DNA of 64,000 nt from Dinoroseobacter sp039192165 (GTDB taxonomy: Bacteria; Pseudomonadota; Alphaproteobacteria; Rhodobacterales; Rhodobacteraceae): assembly GCA_039192165.1 (NCBI GenBank), contig JBCCXD010000005.1:1-64000 (forward strand), in the 5' to 3' direction. The notes beneath the pieces were generated by a model that was given only the letters and a program-made list of their open reading frames with translations, was not told where the DNA came from and ran no database searches. The stretch's first letter is position 1, and each line of letters starts with the position of its first letter. Both the position numbers and the translations under genes were made by a program. Shown piece after piece: positions 52,285 to 60,729 of the stretch.

Positions 52285-52713
52285 ATGGGGATCGCGTATT
52301 ATCACGTTATGCAGCGCGCGAAGGATCTCGACAAAACCATTCGCTTTTACGAACTTCTCGGGATGGCGGAGCGCCGCCGGTATGACAGCGAGGCCGGACG
52401 TTTCACCAATGTCTTCATGTCGCCGGATGGCAGCGCGGATGGCAATATCGAACTAACTTATAACTGGGACGATGACCCTGGTCTGCCAGCGGACGGTCGG
52501 CATTTCGGGCATATCGCTTTTATCGTCGACGACATTTACACGCTCTGCCAGCACCTAATGGACCACGGCGTGACGATCAATCGGCCTCCGCGGGACGGAT
52601 ACATGGCTTTCGTACGATCCCCAGACAACATTTCGATTGAGCTCTTGCAAAAAGGCGATGCTCTTGCCCCGCAGGAGCCGTGGGCCTCTATGGAAAATAC
52701 CGGTCACTGGTAG
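52285..52713 (+). CDS. Glyoxalase/bleomycin-resistance (VOC) protein, lactoylglutathione lyase like
   Basis: The protein is 142 aa from the ATG at 52285 (MGIAYYHVMQRAKDL), behind AAAGGAGA. It has two VOC modules: YHVMQRAKDLDKTIRFYELL with the first His, and RHFGHIAFIVDDIYTLCQHLMDHG with the second; the last strand FVRSPDNISIELLQ has the Glu ligand. This is the glyoxalase I arrangement, in which the enzyme converts the glutathione hemithioacetal of methylglyoxal to S-lactoylglutathione. Gene symbol withheld because subfamilies are close. Confidence 0.88.
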   Translation: MGIAYYHVMQRAKDLDKTIRFYELLGMAERRRYDSEAGRFTNVFMSPDGSADGNIELTYNWDDDPGLPADGRHFGHIAFIVDDIYTLCQHLMDHGVTINRPPRDGYMAFVRSPDNISIELLQKGDALAPQEPWASMENTGHW

Positions 52714-52740
52714 GGCGCCCGCCTTGCGACCGCTGCGCTT

Positions 52741-52926
52741 CTAGCCGCGGACTTGGATCCCGGGCTTTATGGTTTTGGAAACTCTATTGCGCAGTGCCCG
52801 CGACGTAGATACCCGCAGCTTCTGGCGTTTTGGAGGAACAAGACTGGACACAACGGCCCAAACTACAGTGCCAGCAACAACAGCACCCAGAAAGGTCACA
52901 AAATTCGCTTGAACAAAAGAAATCAT
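52741..52926 (-). CDS. Possible small single-pass membrane protein
   Basis: This is a 61-aa frame (MISFVQANFVTFLG...) with one hydrophobic helix (about residues 8-28) and a basic tail. It lies 23 bases after the stop of the MarR-type gene on the same strand. I see no strong ribosome site and no family, so it may not be translated. Confidence 0.3.
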   Translation of the reverse strand: MISFVQANFVTFLGAVVAGTVVWAVVSSLVPPKRQKLRVSTSRALRNRVSKTIKPGIQVRG

Positions 52927-52949
52927 ACACACAGCCCATTTAAGTGGCC

Positions 52950-53447
52950 TTAATAGATATACCTGATCTGATCGCCCCAATACCTTTCGATCCGCCGGAG
53001 CATTGAATTGGCTGTTTCCAGGCCATCCGCGTCAACAATGGACCTATCCTGCAAACCTTGTGCATGGCGCGAGAACAAATCAGCCACGGTTTGACGCACA
53101 TATCGTCCCTTTTCGGTTAAGCGTACGCGAACCGAGCGGCGATCGATTTCGCAGCGTTGATGGTGCATATACCCCATCTCTACCAGCTTCTTCAGATTGT
53201 AAGAGACATTTGACCCTTGGTAGTATCCTCGGGACTTCAATTCGCCCGCTGTCACTTCGTTCTCGCCGATGTTGTAAAGCAACAGGGCTTGGACCGCGTT
53301 GATCTCCAGAACTCCCACGCGCTCAAATTCGTCCTTGATCACATCGAGAAGGAGACGATGCAGACGCTCCACCAGTGATAACGCATCCTGATAACCTGAC
53401 AGAACGCCGATATCGGGCTTTTCCTGCAAACTAGACTGTACAGTCAT
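52950..53447 (-). CDS. MarR-family winged-helix regulator (LdtR-like)
   Basis: The 165-aa protein has a MarR DNA-binding core: VLEINAVQALLLYNIGENEVTAGELKSRGYYQGSNVSYNLKKLVEMGYMHHQRCEIDRRSVRVRLTEKG read in order (about residues 46-115), with the wing DRRSVRV. It resembles LdtR of alphaproteobacteria, which controls L,D-transpeptidase and stress genes. No transpeptidase gene is near. Confidence 0.85.
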   Translation of the reverse strand: MTVQSSLQEKPDIGVLSGYQDALSLVERLHRLLLDVIKDEFERVGVLEINAVQALLLYNIGENEVTAGELKSRGYYQGSNVSYNLKKLVEMGYMHHQRCEIDRRSVRVRLTEKGRYVRQTVADLFSRHAQGLQDRSIVDADGLETANSMLRRIERYWGDQIRYIY

Positions 53448-53536
53448 CTACGGCCTCCTCGCTGAGTGTCGTGCAGAGGACCGTGTCCGAAAAGCTCAAA
53501 CAATCCGTTAATTGGCGGGATATCAGCTCGATAAAG

Positions 53537-53833
53537 CTACGTCCGTCCAGAAAGCCTTGCAATCAAGTGAGCATGCTTGTTGGGACAGGACGCCTGACCG
53601 GATACCCATTGGTAAAGGTCTTGGTCGTTTTCTTTTAGCAGCGCATCAAAAGCGTCCAGATCAGCGTCCGACATCGACGACAAATGCTTGTCAGCATATC
53701 TTCCAAGGATCAGATCCATCTCCTTGATACCCCGCCGCCAGGACCGGATCTTCAGACGCTTGATCCGCGTTTCTCTGGTTTCGTTTTCCGGTACGTGGTC
53801 CAGATCGGCTTCAGACAGTCGAAATTCGCTCAT
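53537..53833 (-). CDS. sdhE: Succinate dehydrogenase assembly factor (SdhE)
   Basis: The 98-aa protein contains the RGxxE motif in RSWRRGIKEMDLILGRYAD (about residues 31-49), the site that helps attach FAD covalently to SdhA. Family length is 80-100 aa. The start overlaps the stop of the Cro/C1-type regulator by four bases (ATGA). Confidence 0.93.
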   Translation of the reverse strand: MSEFRLSEADLDHVPENETRETRIKRLKIRSWRRGIKEMDLILGRYADKHLSSMSDADLDAFDALLKENDQDLYQWVSGQASCPNKHAHLIARLSGRT

Positions 53834-54228
53834 TCCTGGCTCCCCAATACGCTTCGCAACCGTTTTTCGAGCAGGGCCATATCTGTGTTGATACGGGCGA
53901 GTTCCGCTCGCAGCATCTGCAGGTCGTGCAAGATCTCTGGTACTGGGTCCGAACCGTCGACTCCAGATCCAGCTTCAGTAAGATGAACTTCTGATGTATC
54001 CCCGGTCAACAGCCAGCCGAGCGTTACGTTGAGCATTCCCGAAAGCATCTGCACACGGTTGGCGCGGGGCTCGGCCACGTCGTTTTCCCATCCACGCAGG
54101 GTCGCGAGCTTTACTCCCAGTTGACGCGCAAGTTGCGACTGGCTCAAGCCGGTAGCCTCCCGCGCTGTGGCGAGGCGGTCACCGAAAGTTGCGACATCAT
54201 CGGAATACCAATTTACATCCGCATCCAT
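53830..54228 (-). CDS. Cro/C1-type helix-turn-helix regulator
   Basis: The 132-aa protein starts at the ATG at 54228 (MDADVNWYSDDVATFGDRL). The HTH_3 domain covers about residues 15-70 (LATAREATGLSQSQLARQLGVKLATLRGWENDVAEPRANRVQ, read in parts). The C-terminal 50 residues form a helix/coiled coil (LHDLQMLRAELARINTDMALL). It is translationally coupled to sdhE and divergent from the aminotransferase gene. Confidence 0.9.
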   Translation of the reverse strand: MDADVNWYSDDVATFGDRLATAREATGLSQSQLARQLGVKLATLRGWENDVAEPRANRVQMLSGMLNVTLGWLLTGDTSEVHLTEAGSGVDGSDPVPEILHDLQMLRAELARINTDMALLEKRLRSVLGSQE

Positions 54229-54318
54229 AAGCGTTCCTCTTATTTTATTCCGGCTTGATCGCAACAGGGCGCGCGCCTAGAAGTTGAGCGCCGCAACTGC
54301 CAACCGGAGTGCCTTGAA

Positions 54319-55521
54319 ATGTCTTTCCTGTCCACCTCACTCGCCCGGGTCAAACCGTCGCCGACGATCGCAGTGACCAACAAAGCGCGAGAACTGAAAG
54401 CCGCAGGAAAAGACGTCATTGGGCTTGGTGCTGGTGAACCTGATTTTGACACGCCCGACAACATCAAAGCTGCCGCAAAAGCGGCCATCGATGCTGGCAA
54501 AACGAAATACACGGCCGTCGACGGCCTTCCAGAGCTCAAAGACGCGATCTGTGCCAAATTCAAGCGCGACAATGCGCTGGACTATACGCCCGAGCAAGTC
54601 AGCGTCGGGACAGGCGGCAAGCAGATCCTGATCAACGCCCTTATGGCGACACTAAATCCCGGTGACGAGGTAATTATCCCTGCCCCCTACTGGGTCAGCT
54701 ACCCCGACATGGTGCTGCTCGCCGGCGGGGAGCCGGTGATTGCAGAGGCATCCATGCAAACCGGATTTAAACTGACGGCCGATCAACTTGAAGCCGCCAT
54801 TACCCCAAAGACAAAGTGGTTCATCTTCAACTCGCCGTCGAACCCGACTGGCGCCGGATACACATGGGATGAACTAAAAGCGCTCACGGACGTTTTGCTG
54901 CGCCACCCCCACGTCTGGATCATGACCGACGACATGTATGAGCATCTGGTCTACGGCGATTTCGAATTTTGCACGCCAGCGCAGGTCGAGCCGAGGCTCT
55001 ATGACCGCACGCTGACCTGCAACGGCGTCTCAAAGGCGTATGCCATGACCGGCTGGCGGATTGGATATGCTGCGGGACCAAAAGAGCTGATCGCCGCGAT
55101 GCGAAAAATCCAGTCTCAGTCCACCTCTAACCCGTGTTCTATAAGTCAGTGGGCGGCACTTGAGGCTCTGAACGGAACTCAAGCCTATATCCCGGACAAC
55201 AACGCCACATTCCAGCGTCGAAGAGACATGGTTGTAGATATGCTGAATGCAGCAGAGGGCATAAGTTGCCCGATGCCAGAAGGCGCATTTTACGTCTATC
55301 CGTCAATTTCAGGCTGTGTCGGCAAGACCTCCGCTGGAGGAACCGAAATCACGGATGATGAGGCATTTGCAACGGCGCTGCTGGAAGAGAAAGGCGTTGC
55401 GGTCGTCTTTGGCGCCGCTTTTGGGCTGAGCCCGAACTTCCGTGTCAGCTATGCCACCTCGGACGAGGCGCTTAAAGAAGCCTGCACGCGTATTCAGGAC
55501 TTCTGCGCAGCGCTCAGTTAG
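54319..55521 (+). CDS. Aspartate aminotransferase (class I, PLP)
   Basis: The 400-aa fold-type I enzyme has GLGAGEPDFDTPDNIKAAA (substrate-binding start), NSPSNPTGAGYTWDELKAL (Asn of the PLP ring region), TCNGVSKAYAMTGWRIGYAAG with the PLP Lys near residue 238, and NFRVSYATSDE with the carboxylate-binding Arg. It interconverts aspartate and oxaloacetate. Sequence style is that of the alphaproteobacterial subgroup I-gamma AatA. The ribosome site is weak. Confidence 0.93.
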   Translation: MSFLSTSLARVKPSPTIAVTNKARELKAAGKDVIGLGAGEPDFDTPDNIKAAAKAAIDAGKTKYTAVDGLPELKDAICAKFKRDNALDYTPEQVSVGTGGKQILINALMATLNPGDEVIIPAPYWVSYPDMVLLAGGEPVIAEASMQTGFKLTADQLEAAITPKTKWFIFNSPSNPTGAGYTWDELKALTDVLLRHPHVWIMTDDMYEHLVYGDFEFCTPAQVEPRLYDRTLTCNGVSKAYAMTGWRIGYAAGPKELIAAMRKIQSQSTSNPCSISQWAALEALNGTQAYIPDNNATFQRRRDMVVDMLNAAEGISCPMPEGAFYVYPSISGCVGKTSAGGTEITDDEAFATALLEEKGVAVVFGAAFGLSPNFRVSYATSDEALKEACTRIQDFCAALS

Positions 55522-55526
55522 TTCGC

Positions 55527-55940
55527 GTGTCCCTTTCCTTGCCCAATCTCTACTTCCGTGTGAAGGAAAATGGCGCCTCAGTGTTCAGGGTCGTGACTGA
55601 TACACGACAGAACCGGATGGACCTTGTTCAAATCGCCAATGCCAACGTTCGAAACGGCGAGATCCGGGCACAGGGTGGCCAGAGCCCGACGCCTGACGAG
55701 GAAAAAGAAATCCAAGCTTGGATTGAGGCGCGGCGGACAACTCTGGCGCACCGCCATATGCAGGATATTGATCGAACCCTGGATTTTCTGAACCTGTCTA
55801 CGCAATGGGTTCAGTCCAAAGCAACGGACGCTGAATTAGAAGCGGTGAGCGACCGCCTGCTGCTCGCCATGCATGACCTGCGCACCGTGCTGGTGCGCAA
55901 GAAGGCCGACAAATTGATGAAAGACCGCTATAGCGATTAG
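55527..55940 (+). CDS. Conserved hypothetical protein
   Basis: The 137-aa protein starts with a GTG at 55527, five bases after the aminotransferase stop, so it is probably coupled. It has a short beta-rich N-terminus (YFRVKENGASVFRVVTDT) and a helical remainder with a basic end (LRTVLVRKKADKLMKDRY). No transmembrane segment or metal motif is visible. I recognise it as a type found in Rhodobacterales but do not know a function. Confidence 0.7.
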   Translation: MSLSLPNLYFRVKENGASVFRVVTDTRQNRMDLVQIANANVRNGEIRAQGGQSPTPDEEKEIQAWIEARRTTLAHRHMQDIDRTLDFLNLSTQWVQSKATDAELEAVSDRLLLAMHDLRTVLVRKKADKLMKDRYSD

Positions 55941-56440
55941 AGCCGGCATTGCAGGGCGGGCTCATAAACTACACGACCCACTTTGCGAATTGAAGAAAGT
56001 GAGTATCATCATGGCGCACACCGGCCATGATTATCACCACATCTAAGCCGTCGCCGACTACACAACTTCGATCTTCTCCACAGCCAAGTCTGCGATTGTA
56101 AAAACGAACAGATCCGGTTTTCGGTACGCGAAGTTAGCGTTTGATCGCACACGCATAGAACGAGCCGAACCGGCCCCGAGGAGATTTTTTATTTCAACTC
56201 TGGCGCGGAGGCGTGCAAACGATCAGCGTGCTTCGGACCGTGATCGAACTGCGGAAGACATCCGGCGCTCAAGTCGGCGGCACGCGTGGAAATTAACTTG
56301 AAGGCCCTTTTGCAGTAAAACCTGCGATCCCGTGTGAGCCGCAACTGGGCGGGAATGCCACAGCAAGTTCCAATGACGTGACTATTCTTGCCACAATCGG
56401 CGTGTTTTTTGTCATTGTTGAGCGAAGCAGGACAAGTCGA
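55941..56440. other. 500-bp stretch without a recognised gene
   Basis: Only small signals are present: a weak inverted repeat (CACTTT 55979-55984, AAAGTG 55996-56001) and an 11-codon His-rich frame at 56011-56046. The frame of the next gene stays open upstream to 56378 but reads as non-family sequence. Confidence 0.4.
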
Positions 56441-57766
56441 ATGGCAGGAAGAGACGATTTTGAAGCCCGATTGCGACGACTGGAACAGAAAGCGGCGACG
56501 CAGGATGCAGAAACGCTGACGGCCCCGAATGCGCGGCAGGCAAATACCAAGAAATCGACCAAGGCCCCGTTGAACCCCGGCATGGGCAACAGGCTTGCGA
56601 TTGTCCTTGGGTTTATCGCTTTGATCGGTATTGCCCTTCTTGCCGCCTGGCAGTTTCGTCAAAGCCCTTTCCAAATCGTCCCGACACAGTTGAAAGACAG
56701 CCTGGTTTCAGCCGAAGGCTGGCTTTCGGGTTCGGCACCAGACCCCGCTGAAACAGGCCCCGCAGACCCACGCGTTGCAACACGATTGCAGACCCATCAA
56801 GGGTGGAGTTTTGAAAGTCCCGGGGTCGCGAATCGCGGTTTCGACCCGTTGATAATGGGAGACGTAACCACCGGGTTTGACCCGGCTCTGGAAGTTCTCG
56901 CGCCGCAGGAATTCACGGTGTTCGAAGCCAATTCCGAGTGTCGAGTGCGCATCCCGTCTCAAGGCGACATTGTTCATAACATTCGGCTTGAGAGCGGAAA
57001 TTCGAAGACACAGGCGCATGCCTTCTCCACCGCGGCAATGGCCAAAGCTCTGATCGGTCACATAGAGGGAATTACCTCAGGCCACAGCGGCAACTACAAG
57101 ATCGGGTCTATGGCCGACGGTCAGATGAGCAAAATCGACGTCGTGATCACGGACACGAGCGGTCCGGTGTACCTGGTGCTTCAGGATTTCGCGGCCCGTA
57201 CTATCTGGAACCTGCATTTGGGAGAAGGTGTGAACCTGGCCCACGTGGTCCTGATCGGAGAAACCCCTGCCGTGGCGGGCCTGCCCGAAGGTGCGGGCCT
57301 GGAGGCCCTCAGGATCAGCGATTTCGTTGAAAGGTTCGAGTTTGGATCAAATGACAAAATCGAGCCCTGTATGGTTGCGCCCTGGCGGGTCCCGCGTGAG
57401 GACTGGCTAGGTTTGCAAAAAGCTAAGGGCGGCAACCAGCTTTTTGAGAACCAAATGTACTCTTACAACGCAGGAGCCCGCGCCTTCGCCGCATGGTATG
57501 CCGAAGCTCTCGCAGGTTGGACGCCCTTTGAAAACCTCGTGGCTGTGAACCAGACCGCGCATGTACTTGCCGGTCCCGTGCCCAGCACCCCGGTGCCGTA
57601 CACGCCACTGCAGACGCGCAAAGCCCATATTCTGAACACCGATCATCTGGTGATCGGAGAGGACGCTTTGCGCAGTCTTCACGACACGACGCTTGAGGCC
57701 GCCATAGGCGGAAGTGTTGCAATGCTCGACCCAGCGCCACTGCAATTGGGAGGCCAGGAACAATGA
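56441..57766 (+). CDS. Inner-membrane protein of unknown function (periplasmic domain)
   Basis: The 441-aa protein starts at the ATG at 56441. The N-terminus is a short coiled-coil-like charged region, one membrane helix follows at about residues 50-70 (LAIVLGFIALIGIALLAAW), then a long periplasmic domain. A block around residue 240 (DVVITDTSGPVYLVLQDFAARTIWNLHLGEG) and two further conserved-looking blocks have no family I recognise. It overlaps the next gene by four bases, so both probably form one complex. Confidence 0.7.
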   Translation: MAGRDDFEARLRRLEQKAATQDAETLTAPNARQANTKKSTKAPLNPGMGNRLAIVLGFIALIGIALLAAWQFRQSPFQIVPTQLKDSLVSAEGWLSGSAPDPAETGPADPRVATRLQTHQGWSFESPGVANRGFDPLIMGDVTTGFDPALEVLAPQEFTVFEANSECRVRIPSQGDIVHNIRLESGNSKTQAHAFSTAAMAKALIGHIEGITSGHSGNYKIGSMADGQMSKIDVVITDTSGPVYLVLQDFAARTIWNLHLGEGVNLAHVVLIGETPAVAGLPEGAGLEALRISDFVERFEFGSNDKIEPCMVAPWRVPREDWLGLQKAKGGNQLFENQMYSYNAGARAFAAWYAEALAGWTPFENLVAVNQTAHVLAGPVPSTPVPYTPLQTRKAHILNTDHLVIGEDALRSLHDTTLEAAIGGSVAMLDPAPLQLGGQEQ

Positions 57767-58560
57767 GACCAATCACGCTCCTTTTTGTCGTTGTCTTTAT
57801 GGGACTGCCGCTGCTTTGGTATGTGCCAGCAATGATCTGGGGATATCAGGTCACAACAGAGTCTATGAGCGAAGACGGGGCGATCTCGGAAGAGCTTGTG
57901 GGCGGACCCGCCCCTGTTCAGTGGTTCAAAAACCGCGCGGAATTGCGGGGCTATTACAGCCTCGAAGATCTTACGAAGCGCCGAACTGTATCCTTCGACA
58001 TTGATCTTGATTTCAATGATCTTCTCGCACCTGGGGAGTCCGTGCCTGACAACGACCTTCTTGAGCTGTACGTCAAAGCACGGGCGCCATCGCAATTGAT
58101 TGCATTCTGCCCGGAAATTCTGGGGTCATTTGCCAAAAAATGCGATGTCGGCAGCTCTGGCGGTCGATTGTCCCGCGACGGCCGCGTGCGAATACAAGGC
58201 AGTCTCACCTATCTTCCTGCCTATGAGCTTGGCAACGTCGCCGAAGTCCAAAACGGCCAGGTTATGGTCGCGCGGGCGCGCCTTCTTGACACCAACGCCG
58301 AACAGATTGCGACCCCGGAAAACCGACAGGCCGCACTTTCCCGAGCGCTTGAACTTTGCAAGCTTGTGCGCGCCGAACTTGGCAACTGCCTGATCTCGGA
58401 TCTGAGCTTCAAGCAAACGCGCAGCCGTCGCGCGGCGCAAGACGAACAACCACAATTGAGCGCGACCGTGCGTGTTGCGGTCTTCGCGGACAAGACAGTC
58501 TATCGTCAGGACTCCTTGCAAAATGAGATCGAGCGCATTCAAGAGGTGCTCATGAACTGA
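57763..58560 (+). CDS. Membrane-anchored protein of unknown function, coupled to the previous gene
   Basis: The 265-aa protein starts with an uncleaved-looking hydrophobic segment (residues 5-27, ITLLFVVVFMGLPLLWYVPA). The rest is periplasmic. Four Cys occur as CPEIL, KKCDVG, ELCKLV and GNCLIS, which may form two disulfides. ATGA overlap with the previous gene. It is convergent with the DUF3179-like gene with a six-base gap. Family not recognised. Confidence 0.7.
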   Translation: MRPITLLFVVVFMGLPLLWYVPAMIWGYQVTTESMSEDGAISEELVGGPAPVQWFKNRAELRGYYSLEDLTKRRTVSFDIDLDFNDLLAPGESVPDNDLLELYVKARAPSQLIAFCPEILGSFAKKCDVGSSGGRLSRDGRVRIQGSLTYLPAYELGNVAEVQNGQVMVARARLLDTNAEQIATPENRQAALSRALELCKLVRAELGNCLISDLSFKQTRSRRAAQDEQPQLSATVRVAVFADKTVYRQDSLQNEIERIQEVLMN

Positions 58561-58565
58561 CCCCC

Positions 58566-59813
58566 CTAAGCTGCAGCCTCTGCGGCGGCGGCGCGGGCGC
58601 CAACCCGGTTGATATCCGTATGAGGAAAGAATTCCGCCCAGACGTGCCAGAACAGCCCAGCTTTCACATCCGGCGAGCGGCGTAGGCGCACGCCTTCAGC
58701 AGTTGTACCGAAGAAGTCGATTTCCGTCACGGGCGCGCCAGTAGTGTTCACCCAGACATTGAGGCTCTCATAGCCAGGGTCCCATGCGGCGACAAGCGAC
58801 TGGCCTCCAACCTCTGCATTCACGATATTCCCATGCTCGACCAAGAAATCGTCGGTCCAGCAGGTCGCGTCTGCACCAATATTCACTCCCCACACATAGG
58901 TCTTTGTTGGCAGACGCGGGTCGATAGGCCGCTCAAGGTTCTGCATAATCGGCTTGGCTTCCGTGTGGTGTTTCTGGATGGTTGCGGTGAAGGCTATTTC
59001 CATGGCGCTGTCGAGCAGGAACAAAAATGGATTTGAGGGAAGCTTGTTTAAAAAGACCTGACCCTCCGGATAGGCCTTTTGAAAGCCGCGAAACGTCATA
59101 CGAAAAGTGGGCCAGGGTCGCATTGCCAACTCCGGCCTTAAGGGACAAGCCGGACCATCTGCGTGCGTGTCCTGGTCCTTTGCGCGAAAGCCGTAGATTT
59201 GCTGCAACGGTTCCCCGGTTGAGTTGTCGCGCAATACCAGATTGTTTCCATGCTGGGCGAGCACTTCCAGATCGAGCTTCTTACCCTCCACTAAGGGCAC
59301 ATACCCAAGTCCAAGATTTGCAATTGCGCAGAAGGTCATAACCACAGGGTCTTCGCCAGGGTTTTCACGCGTCCCCGCCAGATGCGGGCGCATGATTTGC
59401 GGCTGCGGATGCGCGCGGGCCGCGCCGTTGTTTTCCACGACGATCACCTGAGTAGTGGGACTGACAAAATCCCTCGCTTCGTCGATGCTGTAGTACTTCG
59501 CGGTGTCTTTTTGATTGCGCAGTCCAAGGTGGACATAAACCCATGTGAATGCCACGAGGCCCAGAGTTACGAGCGTGCCAAGCCAGAAAACCCAGCCGGC
59601 CCCTCCTGCAAAGCGGAAATGCACAATCGCAGAGACCATCCACAGGAAGAGACAAGCCCCTAAAAATCTGTATTCATTCCGAATAAAACGATCCACATTG
59701 CTGCGTTTCGTTCTAATCAAAAGCTGTGGGATATCCCCGAGATCTCGAAAATAAAGAACCGCAATAGCCACCGCTATCGCCGTCGAGATGTAAAAAACGA
59801 GGTCAGGGAACAT
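58566..59813 (-). CDS. Membrane protein with DUF3179-like domain
   Basis: The 415-aa protein has three N-terminal helices (about residues 4-22, 48-66, 72-95). A domain resembling DUF3179 follows: VIVVENNGAARAHPQPQIMRPH, DPVVMTFCAIANLGLGYVP, LDLEVLAQHGNNLVLRDNSTGEPLQQIYG and MRPWPTFRMTFRGFQKAYPEGQVF (read in parts). Function of the family is not known. It faces the unknown gene pair and, on its other side, a decayed PhyH gene. Confidence 0.65.
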   Translation of the reverse strand: MFPDLVFYISTAIAVAIAVLYFRDLGDIPQLLIRTKRSNVDRFIRNEYRFLGACLFLWMVSAIVHFRFAGGAGWVFWLGTLVTLGLVAFTWVYVHLGLRNQKDTAKYYSIDEARDFVSPTTQVIVVENNGAARAHPQPQIMRPHLAGTRENPGEDPVVMTFCAIANLGLGYVPLVEGKKLDLEVLAQHGNNLVLRDNSTGEPLQQIYGFRAKDQDTHADGPACPLRPELAMRPWPTFRMTFRGFQKAYPEGQVFLNKLPSNPFLFLLDSAMEIAFTATIQKHHTEAKPIMQNLERPIDPRLPTKTYVWGVNIGADATCWTDDFLVEHGNIVNAEVGGQSLVAAWDPGYESLNVWVNTTGAPVTEIDFFGTTAEGVRLRRSPDVKAGLFWHVWAEFFPHTDINRVGARAAAAEAAA

Positions 59814-59970
59814 GGTCTGGTGTCCTTTGCTTCGGGCCGCTCAGCTTGCAGCACGTGGCACTGCCGCTCCAGAAGGTGGCCAGCCCCACCCACCGCGTCA
59901 AGCTCGGGGCTTTGAGACGCGGCGCTGGCAAGCTGGGCTTCCTGAAACGGCGCAATCGCCAGGACCTTCC

Positions 59971-60729
59971 ACGTTATCGCCAGACTTTGCAACTGAAGAC
60001 AAAATCGGATCTTGCAAGCGTGACGGCGCGGTCTTGCTGAAGGGTGAAATCTCCCCCCAGTGGATTGATAAGTTGCGCGACGGAATTGACACCGACCTGG
60101 CCACTCCAACTGCAAATTTTGCGCGCCGTACGGAAGACCCCGACGTATCAGCCGCTCTCGAAGACTTTTTGGACCTGGAACACGATCCCAGAATGTGAGG
60201 ACTTCGTGCGAAACTCGCCGTGCGGACCTGTTGCGGCTGACCTGCTTGGCGCCGAGAGTGTCAATCTGGTTATGGATAAATGTACGTACTCTGGTTGCCG
60301 CTTGAACCACTCATCAGGGAAAACGGCATTGCGGTTTTGAAAGGCTCACAACTTCAGGATAAGCTTTTCATGCGGGTCCGCTTTGCAGACGGTCACGCCA
60401 GCTTCGAGCCGACAGAAGTTGCAGGCCAAACTTGCCACTCTCCTCCTGATGTGAATGCAGACCCGGAGGCATCCGAACTTATGCGCTGGGATCTGGAACT
60501 TGGCGACTGCATTTATCTTGACATGCGGACACTTCACGGCGGGCTGTCGTCGATTACTCCTACCGAGACCGTGCGGCGGTTTACGTTAAGAATGACCGCG
60601 CCAGACGGGTTGATCCGGTACCGCGGGGACTGGGCCAAGCCAGAACGAGCGCTTTTTGAAGCGGAAGGATACCGAGAAGGCGACAAGCTGGTCGGAGACT
60701 TCTTTCCCCAACTCTGGCCCCGCGCCTAA
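59971..60729 (+). pseudogene. Decayed phytanoyl-CoA dioxygenase (PhyH) family gene
   Basis: Three frame segments read as one PhyH protein. The first (from 59971, LSPDFATEDKIGSCKRDGAV up to EDPDV) ends by frameshift near 60150. The second, in the next frame, reads WTWNTIPECEDFVRNSPCGP and AADLLGAESVNLVMD up to about 60275. The third, back in the first frame, runs VLWLPLEPLIRENGI to the stop at 60729. Between segments two and three roughly 30 residues that should hold the iron-binding HxD motif are missing. The expected start codon reads ACG (59971). The gene is therefore inactive. Confidence 0.8.
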
